Shown here one piece after another: positions 1 through 8,300 of a stretch of 64,000 nucleotides of DNA; the first letter of the stretch is position 1, and the number at the start of each line of letters is the position of its first letter. A model generated the notes under the pieces. That model ran no database searches and was not told where the DNA came from. It saw nothing but the letters and a program-made list of their open reading frames with translations. Location: the NCBI RefSeq assembly GCF_024295805.1, contig NZ_JANCLX010000015.1:121378-185377 (forward strand), given 5' to 3'. Both the position numbers and the translations under genes were made by a program. The DNA is from Streptomyces cucumeris. GTDB taxonomy: Bacteria > Actinomycetota > Actinomycetes > Streptomycetales > Streptomycetaceae.

Positions 1-410
1 TGCAGTGAGGTGGGCTGCGGCAGGTTGTTGGCGAGGGTGAGCGCGAGCGTGTCGCCCGCGGTGACCCGGATCTCCTGGCCCGGCAGCATGTCGCCGTATG
101 CCCAGGACTTCACCGTACGGGCGCCCAGGTCGAGCGTGGTGGGCGTGGCCAGTAGCTGGAACCGCCGGACCGGCCCCTGGCCCCGCTGCCGCTCGGCGGC
201 CAGGACCTCGGGACCGTCGGGGGCGACGTACTGCGGGCGGGGCGCGACGACGGCGTCGCCCCCTTTTCCGGCGGTGTCCATGCCGTTGTTGTCCATACCG
301 TCCCCGCCCAGGGTGTTGGGCGGCACGGAGGGGCTACAGGCGCCGAGCAGACCGCTGCCCGCGGCGGCGATTCCCGCGCCGAGCACGGCGCGGCGAGAGT
401 GTGCGTGCAT
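1..410 (-). CDS. Multicopper oxidase, N-terminal part (cut by window edge)
   Basis: Exported copper enzyme that would oxidise a substrate and reduce oxygen at the cell surface. The start ATG at 408-410 is followed by a Tat-like SRRAVLG motif and a lipobox LLGAC, so a Tat-exported lipoprotein is likely. After a Gly/Asp/Met-rich linker comes the start of a cupredoxin domain, with the family pattern GDTLALTLANNLPQPTSLH reaching the edge just before the expected HWHG copper ligands, which lie outside the window. Only about 136 residues are visible. It is divergent from glnA2 with a 636-bp gap holding a CsoR-like site. Seen: signal and cupredoxin start. Inferred: substrate and copper control. Confidence 0.8.
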   Translation of the reverse strand, partial: MHAHSRRAVLGAGIAAAGSGLLGACSPSVPPNTLGGDGMDNNGMDTAGKGGDAVVAPRPQYVAPDGPEVLAAERQRGQGPVRRFQLLATPTTLDLGARTVKSWAYGDMLPGQEIRVTAGDTLALTLANNLPQPTSL

Positions 411-1046
411 GAGAGAGCACCCCAATGCTGGTGTCGTGATGTGCGCAGGCGGGGTCCGCGCGTCCGCCGGGCCCCGGATGGGGGAGGGGGCGGACGCGCC
501 GCTCTATGCGCCGCGGCGGCAGCGGGGGGCCGGGGAATGGCGGGCTGGGAGACGACGGGCCGGGGGCCGGTGGACCGGGGGATGCAGGACCGGGGGCCGG
601 TGGGCCGGAGACGGTGGCGGGGCGGCGGCGGGACGCGGTACGGCGCGCCGCCCGGCCGTGCCGGTGACCGTGGCCACGACCGGTGCGCGGACGGCGCGAA
701 CGGCGGGACACGGCACGGTGCCGCACCCGGCCACGGCCGACGCTCACCCTCCGCTGTCCCCGCACCGTGCCTCCGTCCGATCGGCTCCGATCACCCGATG
801 TCCGGATATGCGATGATCGTGATAATCGGCACCTTACCCCCAAGGGGTATCGCATCCCCGAAGGCGCCGCCGGGGCGCGGAACGGTCGGGTCCGACGCGG
901 CACGCTGGAAAGTACGATGCACACACGTGGTGCGCAGCGGGGAGAGCGGAGGAAACCTCCCGGAAATCCCGCCGCGTGATACTGGGGCCGCGACAGGTGC
1001 CCCGCGCCCGCCGAAAGAGCCGCTTGACCTGCAAGGATTGGGGACC
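411..1046. other. 636-bp divergent intergenic region without a convincing gene
   Basis: Very GC-rich DNA between the multicopper oxidase and glnA2. It holds Gly/Pro-type low-complexity repeats around 556-610, where GACCGGGGGCCGGTGG-like units recur, and a CsoR-like palindrome at 835-850. Several open frames cross it, but their translations are Arg/Pro/Gly-rich shadows with no recognisable domain. No GlnR box was recognised upstream of glnA2. Confidence 0.6.
835..850. promoter_or_regulatory. CsoR-like copper operator candidate
   Basis: TACCCCCAAGGGGTAT is a near-perfect palindrome of the C4/G4 type bound by the Cu(I)-sensing repressor CsoR in actinobacteria. It sits between a copper enzyme (multicopper oxidase) and glnA2. 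It is 425 bp from the oxidase start, so either the oxidase transcript has a long leader or the site serves another promoter. Match to CsoR is by eye. Confidence 0.45.
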
Positions 1047-2408
1047 ATGGATAAGCAGCAGGAGTTCGTGCTCCGGACGCTCGAAGAGCGCGACATCCGG
1101 TTCGTGCGGCTGTGGTTCACCGACGTGCTCGGCTTTCTGAAGTCGGTCGCCGTCGCACCCGCCGAACTCGAGGGCGCCTTCGACGAGGGCATCGGTTTCG
1201 ATGGCTCGGCGATCGAGGGATTCGCCCGCGTCTACGAGTCCGACATGATCGCCAAGCCGGATCCCGGCACCTTCCAGATCCTGCCCTGGCGCGCCGAGGC
1301 CCCCGGGACCGCCCGGATGTTCTGCGACATCCTGATGCCGGACGGCTCCCCCTCCTACGCCGACCCGCGCTATGTCCTCAAGCGCATCCTCGCCAAGACC
1401 TCCGACCTCGGCTTCACCTTCTACACCCACCCCGAGATCGAGTTCTTCCTGCTCAAGCAGAAGCCCGTGGACGGCAGCCGCCCGACGCCCGCCGACTCCT
1501 CCGGCTACTTCGACCACACCCCGCAGAACATCGGCATGGACTTCCGCCGACAGGCCATCACCATGCTGGAATCCATGGGGATCTCGGTCGAGTTCTCCCA
1601 CCACGAGGGCGCCCCCGGCCAGCAGGAGATCGACCTGCGCTACGCCGACGCGCTCTCCACCGCGGACAACATCATGACGTTCCGTCTGGTGATGAAGCAG
1701 GTGGCGCTGGAGCAGGGCGTCCAGGCCACCTTCATGCCGAAGCCGTTCTCGGAATTCCCCGGCTCCGGGATGCACACCCACCTCTCGCTCTTCGAGGGCG
1801 ACCGGAACGCCTTCTACGAGTCGGGCGCGGAGTTCCAGCTCTCCAAGGTCGGCCGTTCCTTCATCGCCGGTCTGCTGCGCCACGCCGGGGAGATCTCCGC
1901 GGTCACCAACCAGTGGGTCAACTCCTACAAGCGCATCTGGGGCGGCTCCCAGCGCACCGCGGGCGCCGGCGGCGAGGCCCCCTCCTACATCTGCTGGGGC
2001 CACAACAACCGCTCCGCGCTGGTCCGGGTCCCCCTCTACAAGCCCGGCAAGACCGGCTCCACCCGGGTTGAGGTCCGCTCCATCGACTCCGGCTCCAACC
2101 CCTACCTCGCCTACGCGGTGCTGCTCGCCGCGGGCCTGAAGGGCATCGAGGGCGGCTATGAACTCCCGGCCGGAGCCGACGACGACGTCTGGGCCCTCTC
2201 CGACGCCGAACGCCGCTCCCTCGGCATCGAGCCCCTCCCGCAGAACCTCGGCGAGGCCATCGACCTGATGGAGCGCAGCGAACTGGTCGCCGAGACCCTG
2301 GGCGAGCATGTCTTCGACTTCTTCCTCCGCAACAAGAAGCAGGAGTGGGAGGAGTACCGCTCGGAGGTCACGCCGTTCGAGCTGCGGAAGAACCTGCCGG
2401 TGCTGTGA
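1047..2408 (+). CDS. glnA2: Glutamine synthetase-like enzyme GlnA2 (probable gamma-glutamylpolyamine synthetase)
   Basis: A 453-residue GS-fold ligase; ATP-dependent coupling of glutamate to an amine. The ATG at 1047 (MDKQQEFVLRTLEERD) is chosen because it begins the conserved GS beta-grasp domain; the open frame upstream is noise. The GFDGSAIEGF loop, the catalytic-domain FHPEIEFFLL-type segment (THPEIEFFLL) and NNRSALVRVP are present. At the position of the adenylylation tyrosine there is Trp382 (DDDVWALSDAE), so GlnE control is not expected. S. coelicolor GlnA2 has been reported as a gamma-glutamylpolyamine synthetase in polyamine catabolism; assigning that substrate here is by orthology and position near glnE. 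A true ammonia-using GS is the alternative. Confidence 0.85.
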   Translation: MDKQQEFVLRTLEERDIRFVRLWFTDVLGFLKSVAVAPAELEGAFDEGIGFDGSAIEGFARVYESDMIAKPDPGTFQILPWRAEAPGTARMFCDILMPDGSPSYADPRYVLKRILAKTSDLGFTFYTHPEIEFFLLKQKPVDGSRPTPADSSGYFDHTPQNIGMDFRRQAITMLESMGISVEFSHHEGAPGQQEIDLRYADALSTADNIMTFRLVMKQVALEQGVQATFMPKPFSEFPGSGMHTHLSLFEGDRNAFYESGAEFQLSKVGRSFIAGLLRHAGEISAVTNQWVNSYKRIWGGSQRTAGAGGEAPSYICWGHNNRSALVRVPLYKPGKTGSTRVEVRSIDSGSNPYLAYAVLLAAGLKGIEGGYELPAGADDDVWALSDAERRSLGIEPLPQNLGEAIDLMERSELVAETLGEHVFDFFLRNKKQEWEEYRSEVTPFELRKNLPVL

Positions 2409-2411
2409 GGA

Positions 2412-2454
2412 CCGGGGCCCGGCCCCGGGGCCGTACGCCCCGGGCCCGGCCCCG
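2412..2454 (+). terminator. GC-rich hairpin after glnA2
   Basis: Immediately after the glnA2 stop, imperfect inverted repeats of GGGGCCCGGCCCC type surround a CGTAC centre. It lacks a T-run, as usual for Streptomyces. Probable terminator. Confidence 0.5.
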
Positions 2455-2553
2455 CGCACCACAGTCGCCCCCGCCGGGCGATAACCGGTGCTTCTGGCTG
2501 CGAGAACCACCCGCTCTTGGACGGATGACCGCCGGGGCCGGGATCCTGGTCCC

Positions 2554-3180
2554 ATGGACGACACGGGGATCCGGGCCGCCATCGCGGCCGAACGCGGGGA
2601 AATGGCCGATCTGTTGGACGGGCTGTCCGCCGGGCAGTGGGACGCGCCGAGTCTGTGCGCGGGCTGGCGGGTGCGGGAGGTCGCGGCCCATATGTCACTG
2701 GGGTTCCGCTACTCACTGCCCAAGGTGCTGCTGGAACTGGTCAAGGCCAGGGGCGGTCTCCACCGGATGACCGACCGGACCGCCCGCAAGGACGCGGCTT
2801 CCGCCACCACCGCCGAACTCGCCACCTGGCTCCGGGAGAACGCCCACCACCCCTGGACGCCCCCGGTCGGCGGTTTCACCTCGGCGCTCGGCCATGACGT
2901 CATCCACGGCCTGGACATCGCGGTCGCCCTGGGCCTCGACCGCCGGGTGCCCGAGGACCGCGTGCGCGTCCTGCTGGGGACGGTCGACCCCAAGACGACG
3001 AAGTTCTTCGGCGCCGATCTGACCGGTGTCCGGCTGCGCGCCGACGACCTCGACTGGACCTACGGCACCGGCACCCTCCTTACCGGCTCCGCCCAGGACC
3101 TCCTGCTGCTCGCCTACGGCCGCAGGCTCCCCCCGGGCCGCCTCCGCGGCGAGGCGTGCGAACGCTTCGTCATGGCGTGA
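2554..3180 (+). CDS. Maleylpyruvate isomerase-family (mycothiol-dependent, DinB-like) protein
   Basis: 208-residue cytosolic protein of the TIGR03083/MDMPI-N type, a four-helix DinB-like fold used by mycothiol-dependent enzymes. Seen: the N-terminal signature PSLCAGWRVREVAAHMS around residues 31-50 and a conserved HDVIHGLDIAVALG segment near residue 110, whose His residues would contribute to the metal site. The ATG at 2554 is used because it starts just before the family N-terminus; the open frame before it overlaps the glnA2 terminator. It is separate from glnA2 and the substrate is unknown. Members of this family are often annotated generically, so the fold is more certain than the reaction. 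Confidence 0.75.
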   Translation: MDDTGIRAAIAAERGEMADLLDGLSAGQWDAPSLCAGWRVREVAAHMSLGFRYSLPKVLLELVKARGGLHRMTDRTARKDAASATTAELATWLRENAHHPWTPPVGGFTSALGHDVIHGLDIAVALGLDRRVPEDRVRVLLGTVDPKTTKFFGADLTGVRLRADDLDWTYGTGTLLTGSAQDLLLLAYGRRLPPGRLRGEACERFVMA

Positions 3181-3211
3181 GGCGCGGTGGGACGAGGATG
3201 ACACTCGGGGC

Positions 3212-3577
3212 TCAGCTCAGGGCCTTCTCGATGGCTTCGAAGATGTCCGCGTCGGTCTCCTGCTGCCAGACCGGAAGGTCGGGCCAGTCGGCCACGTAGC
3301 CCGGCTTCGGATCCTCGAAGTGCCGGTACATCTGGGCCGTCCAGCAGATGGCGACGAACCGGCTCTTCTGCTCGCGGGAGAGCCGGTTCGCGCTGCCTGC
3401 GCTGATCTCGATGAACTGGCGCACCTGCTCGTACACGGCACCGGCAGCCTCGCGCTCCCACTGCGGTGTGTCGTCCCACGGGGTCACATAGCCGGACTTC
3501 GGTTCGCCGGGAAAGTGCAGCCGTACGCCGGCGATCCACGATTCCCGGAACAGTCGTGCGCCTTCGGTCTGCGACAT
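3212..3577 (-). CDS. Hypothetical protein
   Basis: 121-residue acidic, Trp-rich soluble protein with no signal peptide and no family I recognise. Internally it shows two related halves: PKSGYVTPWDDTPQWEREAAGAVYEQ and PKPGYVADWPDLPVWQQETDADIFEA share the pattern GYV-x2-W-x(2)-P-x-W (shown here shortened), suggesting an ancestral duplication. The ATG at 3577 is preceded by AGAGGGG at good spacing and is preferred to an upstream GTG. It lies in the lower-GC island next to the tRNA-like sequence and may be accessory cargo. Confidence 0.6.
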   Translation of the reverse strand: MSQTEGARLFRESWIAGVRLHFPGEPKSGYVTPWDDTPQWEREAAGAVYEQVRQFIEISAGSANRLSREQKSRFVAICWTAQMYRHFEDPKPGYVADWPDLPVWQQETDADIFEAIEKALS

Positions 3578-3602
3578 GCCAACCCCTCTTGTCACGGCGT
3601 CC

Positions 3603-4271
3603 TCAGCGTGGCGTGGAGTCTATGGGCAACGTGGCCCGGTTCGTGGGGGTATTGGCGAGTGGGCGAGGACGGAGTCGAACCGTTACAGCCGGAGCGGGGG
3701 CTTTACAGGCCCTTGGGCTCACCAGTGCCCAGCTCACCCGTGGCGGAGGAGGCGGGGGCCAGCCCCACACGGCTGCTCGCGCACCCAACGGTTTCAATCG
3801 AGTGTTTCCGGTGGCGTTGCTCTGATGGCTGACCTGCACGTTTCCGGCCGTCAGGCCTTCACAGCTGAAGCTCGGCGATCCTACTGAGCCGACCTGCTCA
3901 AGGTCCTTCGCTTCCTGCTTCGTAATCAGCTCGTCCTTGCGGAGAAGTCGCGAGTAGGTGCTAAGTGAAGGGCGCTCGGTCAGTTCCAGTCCACGGGCCT
4001 CAGCCAGCGCCCGTAGTGCGCTTTCCAGGGCTGCGCCGCACAACACGATGGCCGCAGCAGGGTGCGTCTGCTTGTCATCCAGCAGCCGCCGGACCTGCCC
4101 CATCATGTCTGTGCTGATCACGCCGACTTCTGACCGAGAACGGGCGCCCACGATTTCGCTGACTCCCGCCTCGACCTGCCGAACCCATGTGAGCAAGACA
4201 TCACCGACAGCGCGTGCAAGGGCGCTGCTCATCGCCCAAGCCCTCCGCGCTTCCAGCACCATATTCGTCAC
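3603..4271 (-). pseudogene. Truncated HEPN-like / AbiV-type gene remnant
   Basis: The open frame gives 222 residues, but only about residues 1-127 (4271 to about 3891) look like protein. That part has HPAAAIVLCGAALESALRALA and a following charged helix, resembling HEPN-type proteins that normally continue into an RN-x3-H motif. Exactly where that motif should come (after KDLEQVG) the reading diverges into unrelated sequence, then a proline run, and then crosses a tRNA-like sequence on the same strand. I read this as a gene cut by a rearrangement. The start is uncertain (GTG 4271 or ATG 4262). It is divergent from the Nudix gene, 81 bp apart. If intact homologues end like this one, the call would be wrong. 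Confidence 0.5.
3660..3739 (-). tRNA. tRNA-Tyr(GUA)-like sequence, possibly degenerate
   Basis: Read on the minus strand it folds as a tRNA: acceptor GGGTGAG/CTCGCCC (one G-U), D stem GGGC/GCCC with a GG-containing loop, anticodon loop CTGTAAA giving GUA (Tyr), a 12-nt variable region, and T loop TTCGACT. Oddities: position 8 is C instead of U, the first pairs of the anticodon and T stems are A-C mismatches, and no CCA is encoded. It differs from the usual Streptomyces tRNA-Tyr. It could be a mobile-element tRNA or a decayed copy. Confidence 0.5.
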
Positions 4272-4352
4272 TATGACGCGAATTTGCTTGAAGACAGGCG
4301 CCGTTCAGCCTGGCTCTGCGATGCTGGAGGCCGATCGAGAGGGGCCGCAGCG

Positions 4353-4886
4353 ATGCAGTGGAAGATCCACGGGGAACGTCCGATCTACGAGAACCCATGG
4401 GTGAACCTGTGGCTCACCGATGTGGAGACGCCAGACGGGCACCGCTGGGAACACCACGTCGTCAAGCTCCGCCATCTGGCCGTGGCCGCTGTGATCAACG
4501 ACCGCCAAGAGGTCCTGATGATGTGGCGCCACCGCTTCATCACGGACGCGTGGGCCTGGGAGCTGCCCATGGGCCTGGTGGAGGCGGACGAGACCCCTGG
4601 CGAGGCTGCCGCCCGTGAAGTCCTCGAAGAGACCGGCTGGCGTCCGGGCGCGATGAAGCCGCTGATCTACGCCGAACCGGCGAACGGCATCACCGACTCC
4701 CAGCACCACCTGTTCCGCGCCGACGGCGCGACGTACGACGGGCCGCCGACCGAGAAGAATGAGTCGGATCGCGTCGAGTGGATCCCGCTGGCGAACATCC
4801 GGGGCATGATCGACCGCCGCGAGATCGTCAGCAGCGGCTCCCTGGTCGGCCTCCTCCACGTCCTGATGGACGAAGGGGTTCGCTGA
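4353..4886 (+). CDS. Nudix hydrolase
   Basis: 177-residue pyrophosphohydrolase that would cleave nucleoside-diphosphate-linked substrates such as ADP-ribose or NTPs. The complete Nudix box G-x5-E-x7-REVLEETGW is at residues 74-96 (GLVEADETPGEAAAREVLEE), within a full-length family domain. The ATG at 4353 follows a GGGGCCGCAGCG stretch, a modest ribosome site. It lies between the truncated HEPN-like gene and the 3' end of tRNA-Ser. Nudix genes are common cargo of actinomycete integrative elements, which fits this island; no integrase or replication gene is left here. Substrate cannot be told. Confidence 0.85.
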   Translation: MQWKIHGERPIYENPWVNLWLTDVETPDGHRWEHHVVKLRHLAVAAVINDRQEVLMMWRHRFITDAWAWELPMGLVEADETPGEAAAREVLEETGWRPGAMKPLIYAEPANGITDSQHHLFRADGATYDGPPTEKNESDRVEWIPLANIRGMIDRREIVSSGSLVGLLHVLMDEGVR

Positions 4887-5003
4887 CCCTGCGAGGGAAG
4901 CACCGCCCGGAGACGGGCCTCGAAGGCAGCCGCGGCCGGCGCCGCCTGTCGGCCGGCTCCTCCTGGCGATGGTGTTGCGACGCGCCTGGGTGGCGCGGAG
5001 GCG

Positions 5004-5088
5004 CGGAGAGTGCGCGGATCGAACGCGCGCGGGTATGACCCCGACGACGGCTTAGCAAGCCGCTGCCTTACCACTCGGCCAACTCTCC
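5004..5088 (-). tRNA. tRNA-Ser(GCU)
   Basis: Canonical class II tRNA on the minus strand: acceptor GGAGAGT pairs with ACTCTCC, D arm GCCGAGTGGTAAGGC, anticodon loop CTTGCTAA giving GCU, a long variable arm, and T loop TTCGATC. Discriminator G; no encoded CCA. Its 3' end faces the Nudix island, the side where integrative elements insert. Confidence 0.93.
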
Positions 5089-5107
5089 TCGGTGGCGGCG
5101 GCGAAGG

Positions 5108-5159
5108 GCCGCCCGGGCGGGGATCCCGCGGGCGGCGCGACCGTCTCGCAGGACGGTCA
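5108..5159. repeat. Two adjacent inverted repeats upstream of glnE
   Basis: GCCGCCCG/CGGGCGGC (5108-5136) and GACCGTC/GACGGTC (5140-5159) form hairpins just behind the tRNA-Ser 5' end. They may terminate a plus-strand transcript or lie in the tRNA promoter region. The rest of 5089-5388 shows nothing else I can name. Confidence 0.4.
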
Positions 5160-5388
5160 GACGGCGTACCCGGGGGAGTCCGCTGAGGACGATGAGCGCG
5201 GATACGGGCGACTGCTCGGCTGCTCGATCATCGTGGGCTCCTCTCCCGGTCGGCGGTGTGATCACTGTGCCCGGCCGCCGGACAGCGCGGCAACCGGTTT
5301 TCCGGCACGGCCGGTACCTGCCGCTTCGCCGTCGCGGTCGCTTAGGCTCAGCAGCGAGCGTTGATCACGACCGCGGGAGGCGTGCGGG

Positions 5389-8300
5389 ATGTCCGTACCG
5401 CAGGGACGCAGGAGCAGCAATGTCACCCGGCTGCTCCGGCACGGGTTCACCGACGCCTCCTCCGCCCAGCGGCTGCTGGACGTGCCCGAGCTGTCGGCGG
5501 TGCGCAGTGACCCGGTGCTGCTGGAGGCGCTGGGGGCGACCGCCGATCCGGATCTGGCGCTGCGCGGGCTGGTGCGGCTGGTGGAGGCGCTGCCGGAGGA
5601 CGCGGGGGAGGGGCGGAACGGGGGGCAGCGGGCCGGATCGCGGCAGGCGCTGCTGGACACCCTGGTCACCGCCAAGCCGCTGCGCGACCGGCTGCTGGGG
5701 GTGCTGGGCGCCTCCGAGGCGCTGGGCGACCATCTGGCCCGGCATCCGCAGGACTGGCACGCGCTGGTCACCTATGAGCCCGCCGATCTGCATCCGACCA
5801 CGCCCGAGTTCGAGCAGGCCCTGGCCGAGGGGGTGTGGAGCGGGCCGGGTGCGGAGCTGCCGCGGCCGGACGCGCTGCGGATCGCCTACCGCCGGGCGCT
5901 GCTGGCCATCGCGGCACGCGATGTGTGCGGGACCACCGATGTCACCCAGGCCGCCGCCGAGCTCGCGGACCTGGCCACCGCCACCCTGCGGGCCGCGCTG
6001 GAGATCGCGGCCGAGGAGCAGCCCGAGGACGCCGCCGCCTGCCGGCTCGCCGTGATCGGCATGGGCAAGTGCGGGGGCCGCGAGCTCAACTACGTCTCGG
6101 ACGTCGATGTGATCTTCGTGGCGGAGGCCGTGGACGGGGTCGAGGAGGGGAAGGCTGTACAGGCCGCCACCCGGCTGGCGTCCCGGCTGATGCGGATCTG
6201 CTCGGACGTCACCGTCGAGGGCACCATCTGGCCGGTGGACGCCAATCTGCGGCCCGAGGGGCGCAACGGTCCGCTGGTGCGCACACTGTCCAGCCATGTC
6301 GCGTACTACCAGCGGTGGGCCAAGACCTGGGAGTTCCAGGCGCTGCTGAAGGCCCGGCCGATGGCGGGCGACGCGGTGCTCGGGCAGGCGTACGTGGATG
6401 CGCTGGCACCGATGGTCTGGCAGGCCGTCGAACGCGAGAACTTCGTCCCCGACGTCCAGCAGATGCGCCGCCGCGTGGTGGAGAACATCCCGGCCGCCGA
6501 GATCGACCGCGAGCTGAAGCTGGGGCCGGGCGGGCTGCGGGACGTGGAGTTCGCCGTCCAGCTCCTCCAGCTGGTGCACGGCCGGTCGGACGAGTCGCTG
6601 CGCAGCGGCACCACGCTGGACGCGCTCGCGGCGCTGGCCGCGGGGGGCTATGTGGGCCGCTCCGACGCCGCCGCGCTGGACGCCGCCTACCGCTTCCTGC
6701 GGTCGATGGAGCACCGCATCCAGCTCTACCGGCTGCGCCGTACCCATCTGGTGCCCGAGGAGGAGGCGGATCTGCGGCGCCTGGGCCGTTCGCTGGGGTT
6801 CCGCACCGAGCCGGTCACCGAACTGGGCACCGCGTGGCGCCGGTACGCGCGCGAGGTGCGGCGGCTGCACGAGAAGCTCTTCTACCGTCCGCTGCTGGAC
6901 GCCGTCGCCCAGCTTGAGCCCGGGGAGATCCGGCTCAGCTCCCAGGCGGCCGGGCAGCGGCTGGAGGCGCTGGGCTACGCCGATCCGGTCTCGGCGCTGC
7001 GGCACCTGGAGGCACTGGCCTCCGGGGTGACCCGGAAGGCGGCGATCCAGCGCACCCTGCTGCCGGTGCTGCTGGGCTGGTTCGCCGACTCCGCGGATCC
7101 GGACGCGGGGCTGCTGGGCTTCCGCAAGGTCTCCGACGCGCTGGGCAAGACGCCCTGGTACCTGCGGCTGCTGCGGGACGAGGGCGCCGCCGCGGAGAAC
7201 CTCGCCCGGGTGCTCTCCACCGGACGGCTCGCTCCCGACCTGCTGTTGCGCGCACCCGAGGCGGTGGCCCTGCTGGGCGATCCGGGCGGGCTGCGGCCGC
7301 GCGGGCGGCGCCATCTGGAGCAGGAGGTGCTGGCCGCGGTGGGCCGCGCCGACGGCGCGGAGCAGGCGGTCGCCGCGGCGCGCGGGGTGCGGCGGCGGGA
7401 GATGTTCCGGACGGCCGCGGCGGACATCATCGACAGCGCGCGGCTGGCCAACGGCGCGGTGCGTCCGACCGTGAGTTGGCCGCCGCCGGGCGACGAGGGC
7501 TCCGGCGGCACCGCGGCGCGCACCGCCCCGGCGCCCGCCGCCCCGCGCGGTGCGCCCGAGGTCCCGACCGCCCTGCGGGCCGCCGAACCGCATCTGCCCG
7601 CCGGGACCTCCAGGGCCAGGTCCGGAGCCGGGGCCACGTCGGCGGAGGAGCCGCCCGCCGACGCGGGGGCGCTGGTCGACATGGTCGGCGACGCCCTCTC
7701 CGACCTCAACGCGGCCGCCATCGCGGGCGCCCTGCGCGCCGCCGTCAGCGACACCTGGGGCGATGAGCTGCCCACCCGCTTCGCCGTCATCGGCATGGGC
7801 CGCTTCGGCGGCCATGAGCTGAGCTACGGCTCGGACGCGGATGTGCTGTTCGTGCACGAGCCGCGCGAGGGCGCGGATGAGCAGGAAGCCTCCCGCGCCG
7901 CGTTCGCCGTGGCCAATGAGATGCGGCGGCTGCTCCAGCTCCCGACCGTCGATCCGCCGCTGCTGATCGACGCCGATCTGCGCCCGGAGGGCAAGTCCGG
8001 GCCGCTGGTGCGCACCCTGGCCTCGTACGCCGCGTACTACCGCCGCTGGTCGCTGGTCTGGGAGAGCCAAGCCCTGCTGCGCGCCGAACCGGTGGCGGGC
8101 GACCCGGAGCTGGGCGGGCGCTTCATCGAGCTGATCGATCCGCTGCGGTATCCGGCCGAGGGCCTGGGCGAGGACGCGGTACGGGAGATCCGGCGGCTGA
8201 AGGCGCGGATGGAGTCCGAGCGGCTGCCCCGCGGCGCCGATCCCACCACCCACGCCAAACTGGGCCGCGGCGGACTGAGCGACGTCGAGTGGACCGTGCA

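Noticed and set aside
399..1046. N-terminal extension of glnA2 by 216 residues
   Set aside because: Arg/Gly/Pro-rich noise; the GS fold starts at MDKQQEF and the region contains promoter-like elements.
3660..5088. att-type direct repeat between the tRNA-like sequence and tRNA-Ser
   Set aside because: The two 3' ends share only the generic TTCGA T-loop; no longer repeat was found by eye.
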